A stretch of 64,000 nt of DNA, taken from positions 27,296,026 to 27,360,025 of the forward strand of contig OX411543.1 in assembly GCA_948146395.1 (NCBI GenBank). The letters run 5' to 3'. This DNA is from Fragum whitleyi (lineage: Eukaryota > Mollusca > Bivalvia > Cardiida > Cardiidae). Positions 43,197-55,039 of this stretch are shown one piece after another (position 1 is the first letter of the stretch; every line of letters starts with the position of its first letter). The notes beneath the pieces are model-generated. The model made no database searches and was not told where the DNA came from. It saw only the letters and a list, made by a program, of their open reading frames with translations. The position numbers and the translations under genes were made by a program.

Positions 43197-43255
43197 GGCT
43201 ACACAATTCTTGTCTCTATTTGGCAGTTCTTTTAGGTTCTACATTTCTTCGATTT
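43197..43255 (-). other. 5' UTR part of LAS2-like exon 1
   Basis: A TATTTTTCAG acceptor ends at 43256, leaving 59 untranslated bases before the ATG. The first exon and promoter are not located with confidence. Confidence 0.5.
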
Positions 43256-43259
43256 CTGA

Positions 43260-44020
43260 AAAATACAAATAAGCAATAGGTTTTTTTGTTCACAATTTTC
43301 AACCTGATCTCTTACTCCAGCTGTATAAGGAACAAGCTAAAGGATTATTTGCCATGGTCAGTTATTCACGAGGGATATAATTGTCATGGTCAGTTTTTCA
43401 GAATCAAGAGGGATTTATTTATCTAAGTTGTTAGAACTTGTTTCCCAATAAATGTTAAATGAATTAGCCTTAGCCTGACATTTCCAATATTTTCACATGT
43501 ATGTGATAAGCAGATATTGATTAGACTCAAATATCTCGAGATGAATACAACAAAATATTCTTGGAATGTCAATAGAAACCTTGAGTTTGAAGCTGTGTAG
43601 GGAAGCTGCAGTCTAATCAGGATCTTGGTACAAATGGTATTGTTGGAAATGACGCACACAAGCTCAAATAGTTTTCCTTTAACCAAGCTAGAGGATTATA
43701 GGGTCATTTCCCAATGGTAATTGACATTTTTCTGTTTATCTATTGAATTCTACTTGGGTGATAACACATGAACACAGGGATTAAATAGATTTCAACTTGG
43801 GGAGAATTTAAGGCTAAATAAAGACTTTCATCTCAAAAACTGTAATCCCATCTCAAACAAAGTGTAAACTGAGTATTTATAATTCTGTTTACATTTGTTT
43901 GGTAAGATTTAGCTACAAAACTTAAAGGGAAAGAAACCCTGATTTTACAATCGTCACAATATCAGATTTTTTTGTAGCTCATTTAACATAGTGAATGTAT
44001 CGTCGGTGTTCTGCTAAAAT
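43260..44020. other. Upstream of LAS2-like ATG exon; no gene seen
   Basis: AT-rich sequence without convincing exons or repeats. It should be intron if the first exon is further upstream. Confidence 0.4.
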
Positions 44021-44559
44021 CTCGTAACTACAGCTTGTTTAAAGCTGTAGTTACGAGGTTTTTCTAGAAAATCGACGGTATATTTCTGAAACCTAATAAG
44101 TAAAGCTTGAGGTTTTAGAATTTCACAAACAACATAGAATAGAGTGCCTACTGCTCACTAAAACTTAGTGCAAATTAAAGAAGTTGCAAATAAGTAAAGC
44201 AGCTTCTACACTTTACAAATTAATCCAAACCTTTAGTGACTTTTCTAAATCACATCACATTATACAATGTGGAATTCCTATCATTGAATTAATGATTCTT
44301 CTTATATCAAAACATTGTTTTTTTAACACTTTCAATGAGCCATATAGGGTGTGAGTTTGAACCAATTTCTAAACAATCCAATATATTTAGATTAGCTTAA
44401 AAAATAGCTAGAACACATTGTAAAAATATGAAAATTGTTGAATTAAAACAGTTTCTATGTTTGGTAAATTACATTTACTCTGCTTGTGTGCATTTTTTTC
44501 ATTGTGATACCTTTTGTTATGTTATTGAAAACCCTTTTATATGATGTTAAGTAAAGACT

Positions 44560-44775
44560 GCTGTCATAATCCAATTGGAAGCCATTCGAAGTGTCAATTA
44601 CAAAAAGGTCTCAGGTTTGATTCCCAATGGTGGCACTCCTCTCACTCAACATGTCTCTGATCAATGGGATGATAATCATAAACCTATGAGGGGTAGCAAA
44701 TGGAGGCTAGGAAAGGATGTTATAGTAGTACTGGTGTGAGAAATATCAGGAATCCATTGTCAGGTGCTCAATTGA
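44560..44775 (+). mobile_element. tRNA-derived SINE (7540 family)
   Basis: GTCTCAGGTTTGATTCCCAA is the B box; GGAGGCTAGGAAAGGATGTT and AGTAGTACTGGTGTGAGAAA are the family body. The A box is decayed. Confidence 0.75.
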
Positions 44776-45642
44776 AATAAACAGCATATACCTCCTTCAA
44801 ACAAATTAATTAATGGCCAGTCAGGTAATAAAGGCACAGTATTATAATGATTAAAAAATTTGATTATGTATTACAGAAAGGCTTTAAAGTCAAAATACAT
44901 CTCCAATAGAAATTTAAATGAACCTTGACAAAGAAACAATGTTTGCTAATTAGTTGCAAATAAATGCAAAGATTACTTCAAAATATAACAAATGTCAAGT
45001 CAAAGACATACCAGCTGCGTTATAACAACTACAAGCAAGCAATCCAAATCAATTTTATTTTGCTTTATATTTGTGACCCGTCACACAGAAAGGATCATCT
45101 GGGAATTCTGTTAAGTAAATATTTGGTAAAAGAGATTGGTTCTGGTAAAAGCCAACCTGAGAGGTGGCATTTCAAAAATTCTTTCACATGAAGGTAAATT
45201 GGTCATTCTAGATTCAGAAAATTAGCAAAGTGCGAAAAAGTTTCGACCCTAGTCAGTCTACCCAGATGGTCCCTTTTGACTCAACAGGTCAAATTAGATA
45301 TAATGTGTCTCTTATTTCATAATTTTGTGTGTGAATGGTTAAGAAGGAAAAATACATAAAAGGCAAGAACTAACACTCTAGTATGCACATACCAATATTT
45401 ATTCCACAAAAAGCATGAAACAAACTCAACATTGGAACCTTAAACTGTAACAAAAGTGAATAGTGTAATGTGACCAATATTACAACCTTATCAAAAATCA
45501 AACACTTGATGGAAGGAATTTTGTATACCGATTTGATTCAAGTGGACAAGTAAAAATAGGGCTTTTGATACTGATTTATCATATTCATAATTTCCAACTC
45601 TCTTGATAAACCGATACAAACAATGTAACAGAATAATGTAAT

Positions 45643-45872
45643 CTTAACCCTTTCCTGTTTTTCAAAACTTTGGACCTGTCCAAATTCAAAGGTTTTGCAG
45701 ACGAAAATTTAAATTGGATTTAATTTGAAAAATAACCATTCAGTAGGGTAGAAAATAGTGTGGAAAAAGAAGAAATTGCTTGTCAGAAGCAATTTCTTCT
45801 TTTTTCACAATGTTTTCTCAATCACAAAATCACAGACACGTAAAAAGCAGGGATTAAACAGCAAAGGGTTAA
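45643..45872 (+). mobile_element. MITE family B (TTAA/piggyBac type), intact ends
   Basis: TTAACCCTTTCCTGTTTTTC begins and AAACAGCAAAGGGTTAA ends, a terminal inverted repeat CCCTTT(C/G)CTGTTT flanked by TTAA. The central palindrome is AAGAAGAAATTGCTTGTCAG / AAGCAATTTCTTCTT. It differs from family A internally but shares the CCCTT start. Confidence 0.75.
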
Positions 45873-46088
45873 TATCATTGGTTTCCTTCTAAAGTGTTGT
45901 AACTAGCTTTGATTAAGCTGTAGTTCCAAAGTTTTGGAAAAAAATAGACAATATATGATTTCACCAGGAATCCTCACAAACACCTGTCCTCCAGCCAGAG
46001 ACCAGAGGCCTTTTATACCAAACATCTGACAATCACTTTTTTGCGTAAGTCAAAAATTAAAGTCACTTCTAGAGTAGTAACTAAATAT

Positions 46089-46165
46089 GGAATTCTGCCA
46101 TGCATCATCTCATTGGCATCGTCTTCTTAAGACGATTTCAATGAGATATTGCAAGGCAGAATCTA
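46089..46165. mobile_element. Foldback element, GATTCTGCC arms
   Basis: GGAATTCTGCCATGCATCAT and ATATTGCAAGGCAGAATCT pair; the centre is CGTCTTCTTAAGACG. Half of the element, with TTACAAGACGATTCCAATGA, is at about 16645-16685. Confidence 0.7.
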
Positions 46166-46345
46166 ATAAAGAATAAAAACACCAGGTACGATTTGTGATT
46201 TCGAATTACAATTAATTTTGTCGTAAGAAGTTTAGTAAAACAGAAAACAGGCCTCTGTAAATTCGAGGGAGGACTGAGATAGTAGCTACCATGTTGCAGG
46301 TCCTGCATACCTGAAATCACTGCGAAAAATTATTTCTTTCTCATA

Positions 46346-46545
46346 TTAACCCTTGTCATGCTGAATCCAGAATATTCCTGCTTTGACAGGAGGCATAGAC
46401 AAAGATCAGCCTGCACCTATGTGCAGTCTGATCTTAGTTCATACCACCTGAATTTCATTTTTTAACCAGAAAATTGTAAAACAATGCATTTCCAAATTCA
46501 ATACTCACTCACACTGGGTAAATTCCAGTGCTCTTAGCAAAAGGA
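46346..46545 (+). mobile_element. piggyBac-type MITE family A, right end missing
   Basis: TTAACCCTTGTCATGCTGAA, then GATCAGCCTGCACCTATGTG; similarity to 23205-23448 is lost at AGTGCTCTTAGC. Confidence 0.7.
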
Positions 46546-46724
46546 AAAATGTCATACAGAAGTAGTCTTTAGTTTGTTAAAGAATACAACCAAGTTTGAT
46601 AAAACCTGTCCAGTCTGTGCAAAACTAATAACTGCCTCTAAGCTGTGAGAAAAGCCTTTTGTTTTAACAAGGACTTAGATTGTGAACAGATTGTAGTTGT
46701 CAATTAAAAACCTGCGCTGCGTTC

Positions 46725-46852
46725 AGGATGGCAGAAAGGTACAAACTGTTAGCAAATTATACCCTACTCTGCACACAAACACACACGCAGAGCAGGGTAT
46801 ATTTTGCAAACAGTTTGCATTATTTTGTCATCCTGAGCACAGGACAGATTAG
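46725..46852. mobile_element. Foldback element with ~55-base arms
   Basis: GCGTTCAGGATGGCAGAAAG and TTTTGTCATCCTGAGCAC pair, as do TATACCCTACTCTGC and GCAGAGCAGGGTATA, around an ACACAC loop. Confidence 0.75.
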
Positions 46853-47242
46853 CCAATGAAAATACTCATTCATAATGACATGACTGTTGACCTCAATTAA
46901 TCTGTCATTTGTCTAAACCATTATTATAAATGGGTGACTAAATTAAATGTCATTACTACAGCTTTCAACAGATTGAATAATGCACAATCAATGTAAATCA
47001 TTTTATTCGCATCATACAAAGAAATATATAGATACTCAAGTTTTAGTATGTGACAAAGGAACAAATTTGCATATATCTATAAAGACAGAATTTGATCACC
47101 CCTTCAAACTAATTGTACATCTTTAATTGATCAATTTATATATCTAAACTAGAAATGTGTCACATGCATGGATGCCCCTGTAAATACTTAATTTTTACTG
47201 GTGATCTATTTAAGAGATGAAGAGAGTGTTTGTTGAAGTCAT

Positions 47243-47332
47243 GGTGTTAGGAAACTAAAACCTAATCACACTATATGAATATGCGAAGCAGATTCATACA
47301 TGAGTGTGATTAGGTTTTTAGTTTCATACCTC
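47243..47332. mobile_element. Foldback element, CTAAAACCTAATCACA arms
   Basis: GGAAACTAAAACCTAATCAC and GTGATTAGGTTTTTAGTTTC around a ~40-base loop. Confidence 0.75.
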
Positions 47333-47659
47333 CATGAATTAAACAAATATTATCTTCATATCTTATAATTTAATATGATAAACCAAAAATGTAAAGATTT
47401 CTTCAAAACGAGACAGATTTCTAATGGAACTACTTTCTTGCAAACTTACAAAATGGCTGCGTGCTCAAAATTATTTTCATTGATTAATGAAACCAAATTT
47501 TAAGCCAATCAGAATGTGCGTATCTTTATGAATACAGCTAAAATTAAACTATTTGACCGTCAGCCATGACATTGTCCTTGCGCCTATCTCTACACATGAC
47601 ACTAGTACTGACTAAAGGGAACAACTGTGGCAAGTTTTTTTTTCGAAAATCATTCACAG

Positions 47660-48170
47660 GGTTTGACACTAACAACTGTTTGCCACCAGCCTGAAGGACC
47701 TGTTAGCCAAAAATAATACAGGTCCTCCCTAAAAACAACAGGTCCTTCAAGAAAAACATGTTTGATTTTTTAGCAGTTATGGAGATAAATTGCTTGGAAA
47801 ATATTGTTGGAAAAGAAGATTTGCTTGTGACAAGCAATTTCTTCATCTTCTACAATGTTTTCCATTTGGTAATACAAATTTTGGTATTGGAAAGGCAATT
47901 ATTTTTCAAAACACAACAGATATGAAATACTAAGAACTGCCATTAACTACAGGCCAGAAGGAACTGCAGCATGGTTACATCTACCAGTCCTCCCTAAAAT
48001 CCAAAGGTCTCGAGGACTGGCGCTAGTGTTGATCCCTGATCCATGAATGTGGAGGTTATGCTCAAGACAGGAATGGGCCACATATACGCATGCACACGCA
48101 CACCACACACACAGAGACATGTGAAACTCTATATTGCCTGTCATTGCTATTTCATTGCGGTGGCATAAAA
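47660..48170 (-). repeat. Interspersed repeat with AGGACCTG / ACCAGTCCTCCCT
   Basis: GCCTGAAGGACCTG with CAGGTCCTCCCTAAA, and later TCTACCAGTCCTCCCTAAAA. Related pieces are at 25310-25580 and 46005-46320. Boundaries unclear. Confidence 0.45.
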
Positions 48171-48839
48171 AGTAAACATTCTAGTAAAAAGGTTTTGCAG
48201 AGAAAAAGATCAGCCATGAAGGATTTTTGAGATTCAATTTAGTTTATCAGTAAATTATTGGCATACAATTCATAGTAACACCTCTCTCAGTTATTATCAG
48301 CCAATGTCAATATATAATTGAAGTTCAGTTTGTAGCTCCACATATTGTACTAACTCCTTATTAAATACAACCATAGCAATATTTATGGGCACTTCAAACT
48401 TTGGGCATTTTAATGATTACTCAAAAAATCACAAGAGCACTGCTCAGGCTACCTACGCTCAACTGTTCAGTGCCGTATAATGGATAAAAATTCTACAATG
48501 ACCTTGTTCTCATCAAGTATTCTGTACAAATGCTATGAGGGCTTTAAGTTATGTGCAAGAGCAAATGCCCTTGACACATGAACTAGACATTTGTCACACA
48601 ATGTCCATTCTAGGATTCAAAAGGTAGGGGGCACTTTTGTTGAAAATTGATAAAATTGGGAAATAGTCTGAAATTTTTGCTCTCCATCTATGTTAAATAA
48701 TTCTCCATCATCTTCAACAAGGTGCCAAATTGTCACAAGATACGCCCGTCACACTGCTTAGTATTAACTGGGGGTTTGAATAGAACTGAGGTTATTTTGA
48801 ATGAATAATTTTTGCACCCATGAAGTTTCATGATCCTAG

Positions 48840-50086
48840 CTATTATACTTTTAGATATTTACTCCTACAAGATTCTAGTATGAAAAACAACAAAGGGCAA
48901 TAACTAAAAAAATAGGCCAGGTAGAATTATGGTTCTTGTACACTGCACTCCCCCTTGATGAGATCTATACACCCATGAAGTTTCATGATCCTAGCTATTA
49001 TACTTTTAGAGATATACTCCGGACAAGATTCTAGTATGAAAAACAACAAAGGGCAATAACTAAAAAAATAGGCCAGGGAGAGTTATGGTTCTTGTGCACT
49101 GCACTCCCCCTTGGTGAGATCTATACACCCATGAAGTTTCATGATCCTAGCTATTATACTTTAAGAGATATACTCCAGACAAGATTCTAGTATGAAAAAC
49201 AACAAAGGGCAATAACTCAAAAAATAGGCCAGGTAGAGTTATGGTTCTTGTGCACTGCACTCCCCCTTGGTGAGAACTATACACCCATGAAGTTTCATGA
49301 TCCTAGCTTTTATACTTTTAGAGATATACTCCGGACAAGATTCAAGTCTGAAAAACAACAAAGGGCAATAACTAAAAAAATAGGTCAGGTAGAGTTGTGG
49401 TTCTTGTGCACTGCACTCCCCCTTGGTGAGATCTATACAACCATAAAGTTTCATGATCCTAGCTATTATACTTTTAGAGATATACTCCGGACAAGATTCT
49501 AGTATGAAAAACAACAAGGGGCAATAACTCAAAAAATAGGCCAGGTAGAGTTGTGGTTCTTGTGCACTGCACTCCTCCTTGGTGAGATCTATACACCCAT
49601 AAAGTTTCATGATCCTAGCTATTATACTTTTAGAGATATACTCCGGACAAGATTCTAGTCTGAAAAACAACAAAGGGCAATAACTAAAAAAATAGGCCAG
49701 GTAGAGTTATGGTTCTTGTGCACTGCACTCCCCCTTGGTGAGATCTATACACCCATAAAGTTTCATGATCCTAGCTATTATACTTTTAGAGATATACTCC
49801 GGACAAGATTCAAGTCTGAAAAAAAACAAAGGGCAATAACTCAAAAAATAGGCCAGGTAGAGTTATGGTTCTTGTGCACTGCACTCCGCAATGATGAGAA
49901 GAATATAATTGCCAAGTTTGAAGTCCATCGGACTTCAAGTGACAGAGTTATGCTCCGGACAAAGAAGTGGACGCCGCCGGACGCCCGGACGCCCGGACAC
50001 CGGACGCCGGACGCCGGACATCACGGGTGATCCCATAATACGGCCCGTCGAACCCGTCTTCGACGGGCGTATAAAAATAGGGGAAC
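48840..50086 (-). mobile_element. Modular repeat family H with ~157-base minisatellite
   Basis: Seven or so units of ~157 bases run from 48860 to 49905, each with CCATGAAGTTTCATGATCCT or CCATAAAGTTTCATGATCCT and TGTGCACTGCACTCCCCCTT. Then comes a GC-rich CGGACGCCCGGACGCCCGGA tract (49970-50020), and a terminal hairpin CCCGTCGAACCCGTCTTCGA followed by CGGG. Mirrored frames on both strands are due to the array. Confidence 0.85.
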
Positions 50087-50979
50087 CTCTCAAAAGTATG
50101 CACTAAAATGCGCAATCCTCCTCCTAGAGTAGGCACTGGTCACATGGTCTTGATCTTAGCATATGAATGACATCTATGCAGAGATCATTTTGGGGTCAGA
50201 TATTGAGAGATTCTCTCATTTTTCTGCTAGAAATCTCATTGAAACAGGCTTAATGAGAGATAAATCTCATAGCAAAATGTAATTTAGTGAAGGATTTGGT
50301 AAAACTTCTCGCTAAAAATTCATAATTTCTTGTAAGATTTGGCTGAAAGAGGTAATTTTGCACATGATATTTTGAGCAAGAGTTATCCCTGCTATGTATA
50401 TGCCAAATATGAACATTTTTTTTTTCATTTTCACCAACTCATGAATAAAATGTTCAGCCATTTTGACCACTTGACCGCTCACCTTGATAAGCATTCCAAG
50501 CATTACACATTTACTTTACACTATATAGATCTACAGGCAGAGTTGATGGGTTGACTTTAACAAAGGCCAAGTTTTACACAGGCCAAGTTGACAGGACACC
50601 GATGAAACCAATATATCTCCCTCTATTTCTTTGGTTGGGGTATATTTATTCTAGGATTTCAAAATTTGGGGGATTTCAGCACAATAATCGAAGCAATGGG
50701 GAAATGTGGTAATTCCTACTCTTAGGTTATAGTAAAAAGTAAAAAATCCCCCCACAAATCCAGAAAATCCCCAAATCCCTCTGCCTAGAATAAACACTGA
50801 GAAAGGTTGTTCTTTAATGCTTTCTGGTTAAATATTGAGAAATAAAGGTAGTTTGTCATTTGATAAACTCACAACCAAATTTCCAAACCAGTGAAATACC
50901 AAACAATTATACCCTGCTTGTGTTCATTTCATCCTTTTCGACATCATCCAAGCAGAGCAAAATGAATGAATATCATGAT

Positions 50980-51418
50980 TAGTGATGGGCAGATTAATCG
51001 ATTATAATCGATAATCAGTTGGTTTGGGCTTCGGATTCTGATAATTGACAATGAAATTTCATAATTGATTAATCTGGTCCTAACACATAATGAAAGCAAT
51101 TATATTTTGTTTAAGGAACTGACATCAGCTTGATGTCTCAGAATGAAACAGTTGTAACTGCCTATATGCTTATAGGCAGTTACAACTGTTTCATGCTGAG
51201 CCATGGAGTTGGTAGAAAAATCTGCAGGATAAGTATTTATAGGTCATGCATTTTAACCGACTTTTCATATTCAATTTTTCAAAGGAATGATACTGGAAGT
51301 GCTGCAATAATTTCTAAGAAAACCATTATACACTCGATCATTGTTGATTAACTCTTCCAATTAAAACCTGATTATCTGTTTTAATTTGAAACCGATTGCC
51401 CAACACTAATCATGATAT
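50980..51418. mobile_element. hAT-type MITE with 8-base target duplication
   Basis: ATCATGAT occurs at 50972-50979 and again at 51419-51426. The ends between are TAGTGATGGGCA and TGCCCAACACTA, inverted repeats that begin TAGTG as hAT elements do. No transposase frame is present. A CAGTTGTAACTGCC foldback (51146-51202) sits inside. Confidence 0.85.
51146..51202. mobile_element. Foldback nested in hAT-type MITE
   Basis: AACAGTTGTAACTGCCTATA and TATAGGCAGTTACAACTGTT are exact reverse complements around TGCT. Confidence 0.8.
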
Positions 51419-51956
51419 TGCAAAGCAATCTGACAGTTATCAAGTACAAAATGATGCGCTTTAACCAAATTTGTCCCAGAATGTTCACATTTTATCATGT
51501 TTCTGCTTTAAAGAAATAGAATACAGTGCTGTTGACTAATCCTGCGAAATTATAAAGTCAAGTACAAAATTCATGCTAAGATATTGCATGTATACAAAAA
51601 TTCAATACTTGACATTTTCCATTTTGGCAATGTTAGAGACATTTTATCTAGAACAAAATGTCACTTAAATAACACAATCTGGTGATGCACAGAGGCACTG
51701 TTGTATTAGCAACGTATTTTTCGTCGGCTAAACTGGTGATTAATGTAACTGAATTTTTTAATATGAAAAGAAAACCGGACTGTTCTGCTCTTAGATTAAG
51801 AGGCATTTTCTAGGTTTATATGGCGTCATATAGCTGTGCAGCCTTACATACAGGAGTACCCGACATGAGTGTAATTATTTATCTTTTGAGTAAGATGGAT
51901 AAATATTTTATTTGTGCAACCCGTGAACATATAGCTCTTGTTGTTTACTGAATGAA

Positions 51957-52757
51957 CTAGAACTGTCGCAGAGCGGACTCATACCCCCCACTAGGGCATT
52001 GTCCTACCGGGGCTATGTCCCAGTATAAGTGCTTTCAGTACATGATCTTTTTGCAACATGATAACAACAAGATGATGTAACTTACCAAATTAAGCAACTT
52101 CACTTATGGTAACTGAGTTTTGCAATTTTAAATTTTGACAACTCCGCTCACCCCCCCCCCCCCCCCCCCCCCTTCCTTAAAAAGTTTAAAGTGGCATAAC
52201 TCTGAAACTAATGACCGGATCAGAATGAAAATTGCAGGTGCACAACTTCAAATGATAGGAATACATACCAAATTTGGTAACTCCCCTTATGGTTACTGAG
52301 TTTTGCAATTTAAAATTTGTACTACTCCCTCCCCCCCCCCCCCCCCCTTCCTTAAAAAAAGTTCAAAGTTGCATAACTCTGAAACTAATGACTCGATCAA
52401 GGTGAAAATTGCAGGTGCACAACTTCATATGATGGGAATCAATCTGATAAAATTTCAGCAAAATTGGTCCAAAACTGTAAGGAAGAGATGAGGACACAAA
52501 ATTTGGACTACTCCCCCCTCCTTAAAAAGTTCAAAGTGGTATAACTCTGAAACTAATGACTGGATCAGGATGAAAATTGCTGGTGCACTATTTCATTTGA
52601 TAGGAAACAACCTGATAAAATTTCAGCAAAATTGGTCCAAAACTGTTGGAGTTGAAGAGGACACAAAATTTTGTCTATGGACAGATGAACGGACAGACAG
52701 ACAGACATACAACCTGATTCCAGTATACCCCCCCAACTTTGTTGTTGGGGGGTATAA
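51957..52757 (+). mobile_element. Modular repeat family I with array
   Basis: Starts CTAGAACTGTCGCAGAGCGG, has three units of about 180 bases (GAAACTAATGACTGGATCAG, AAAATTGCAGGTGCACAAC), and ends ACGGACAGACAGACAGAC then CCCCCCAACTTTGTTGTTGG and GGGGTATAAA, a hairpin. Two poly-C tracts (about 52150-52172 and 52331-52348) lie in it. Confidence 0.75.
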
Positions 52758-53576
52758 ATATGAATTGATCTTAAACTGAAACAAATGATTAAATCCTCTA
52801 TACATGTATGTACAAAGCCCTTTGTAAAGACCTTTAAACCTTAACAACAACAACAACTAACACTATCACCATTTTTCATTCTCACCATCACACTTGATAT
52901 CCCTTTTCTACTTTTAATATTTTGCAAGCATCCCTGCACAATATACGCTGTATTTGCCTAATTCCGTGGGTATTTCTAAAAATAGCTCTAGACAACTGTG
53001 ATGACATCATCAAAACAAAGAACTTTGGAGCTTGAAAATAACTTGCTCATTTTGTGTTTGTTTTGACACAGTCTACTTATGTGTGACTTCCTTGCTTTAG
53101 GAATAATTGAATATTATGTTAAGGAACTATACATACCATATGAAAAACTCAGTTTTCCTTTATCATTGGCCTGTCAAAAAAGTAGGTTAAACAATACTGG
53201 GATAACACCTAAAGAAATAGGAGGCTACACATGCCTAGTATGTCTTAAGCCTAGTCCTGAAACTTGGACTTTAAAAAATTTAAATAAATACTCGAATCGG
53301 TTAATTTTAAAAGACAACCATTTTTAAATACAGCAATTCCGAAAGTGTTTTAGATAAAAGATCAATTATGTTGAATTTTGATGGACCAATCTCTTTTTTA
53401 AAAGCAAATTTGATCAAAACATATGAATAATCCTTTCTCAGAATTAACTGTGAAGGAATTTAAAGTTTCCATCTTTATTCAATACCTTATTAAAAGCCAT
53501 GGATTAAAGACAACCAACAGCTTTCGGCATATCGACCATACTCAGGAATGACTCAATGAGGGTGTCTCAGTAACCA

Positions 53577-53614
53577 GAGAGAGAGAAAGAGAGAGAGAGA
53601 GTGAGAGAGAGAGA

Positions 53615-53673
<59 letters not shown>
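53577..53673 (+). repeat. (GA)n microsatellite
   Basis: About 95 bases of GA dinucleotides with a few T interruptions, followed by a poly-G run. Confidence 0.95.
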
Positions 53674-53684
<11 letters not shown>

Positions 53685-53819
53685 TGCAGAATGGTCAGAA
53701 GCTTTATTCATGTGATATTATTGGAAATTTCATGTACAGGCTGAAGTCCTGTTTTTAACAAGAGGAAGGCTATTAATACATTACACATGTATTTATCAAT
53801 TTTTTAAACTTTTTATAAA

Positions 53820-54480
53820 CTATTACCCCACCCATTGCAAAAACATGCTCGAACAAGTTTGTTCGTCGTAGAGACAACGGGTTAACTATTAGCCCACTGT
53901 CGCAAATTAAATAATTACACAGTCTGCAAGTTCGAAAATACTTATCATTACCATATAACTCGTATCATAATTGCTCAAAATCCGGTTTCTAATGTAAACA
54001 ACATGTCAAATTCTGAATGGATACCCGCCATGACCGAAATCAAGCGTTCTGCCAATAAGCTTTCGCCAACAAGCGTTCTGCCAATAAGGAGTTAAGGGAA
54101 GCAACTCTGTAAAATCCAAGAAACCGAAAGTAGGAAATGTTGGAAATTACTGTTAAAATACCCGAACTACATAAGAGAATACAAAGAACAGATGACAGAA
54201 TGAATAAGTATTTTTCTAGCTATTTAAACGGGCTTTGAGTGTTAGTGCAGACGCAATGTATGAATGTTACTTTCGGCACTTAGACTCGCAACCTGAAAAA
54301 TATTGCCCCGGAAGAAAATATTTCCCTGTTTCCGGAATTTTTAAAAAGTTTGTTCATATTTCTGTCCAAACTTTTTTAACATTGAGGAGAAATAGGACAC
54401 GAGATTTAAGGTAAATCAGGACTGAAAATTGTGCCTGCCATGAACTCCAAAGAACGACCGCCAGAACTTTAGTACAAATG
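53820..54480. promoter_or_regulatory. Possible promoter region (CpG-richer, twin CCAAT)
   Basis: By eye about two dozen CpG in 660 bases, more than in flanking unique sequence. AAGCGTTCTGCCAATAAG occurs at about 54043 and mostly again (AAGCGTTCTGCCAATAAGG) near 54071, giving two CCAAT boxes. No repeat family was recognised here. It could be the promoter and first non-coding exon of the LAS2-like gene 10.7 kb away, or of another gene. This is inference. Confidence 0.3.
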
Positions 54481-54599
54481 TTGCTCTTTGCATGGCCTCT
54501 GGTCCTGATTCTACTGGCTCTTACATACTTCTCCTATTAACCGATTGGCACTGGTTCCATACTTTTCCCAAATGGCAGAAGCCAGCGTTATTCTGATAC

Positions 54600-54715
54600 C
54601 ATGCAGTAAATGAAATCAGTGCGGAAAAGTGTCCCCAACTTGGAACTTAAAACCCACAACGGCTAGAAGACTAGCACTGTTGCTCTACCAACTGAGATAA
54701 ACAAGCGCCTCGCTG
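54600..54715 (-). mobile_element. tRNA-like SINE head
   Basis: Minus strand TTTATCTCAGTTGGTAGAGC is a good A box; GTGGGTTTTAAGTTCCAAG is a decayed B box. Confidence 0.55.
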
Positions 54716-55039
54716 TGATTCTATGCATCATTTACTACTACAGCATGTTGGAACAAGGATATAATATGTTGTGTATGGTATCTTGTCCTGCTTAATTTTC
54801 AAAAGGATGATAATTAATACTGATGTGCAGTGATGTCATTAAATTATTATAACAGCTTTAGGCATTTATTGTCCAGCATTATATAAAAAGAACACAACAT
54901 CTTTATTAAAAAAAAGGAAAATACAAATCTGTTTGAAGAGGCATATACAATGAGGTAATGTACTATCTTACAATAATTAAAATAACAATATGATTTAATA
55001 ATAAATTCAAGGAAGCCCTCGTGACAATTTCATCTTTGA

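Noticed and set aside
49239..49673. 144-residue antisense frame with repeated SCPEYISKSIIARIMKLYG
   Set aside because: It covers under three family H units; a frame is also open on the other strand over the same bases. Repeat artefact.
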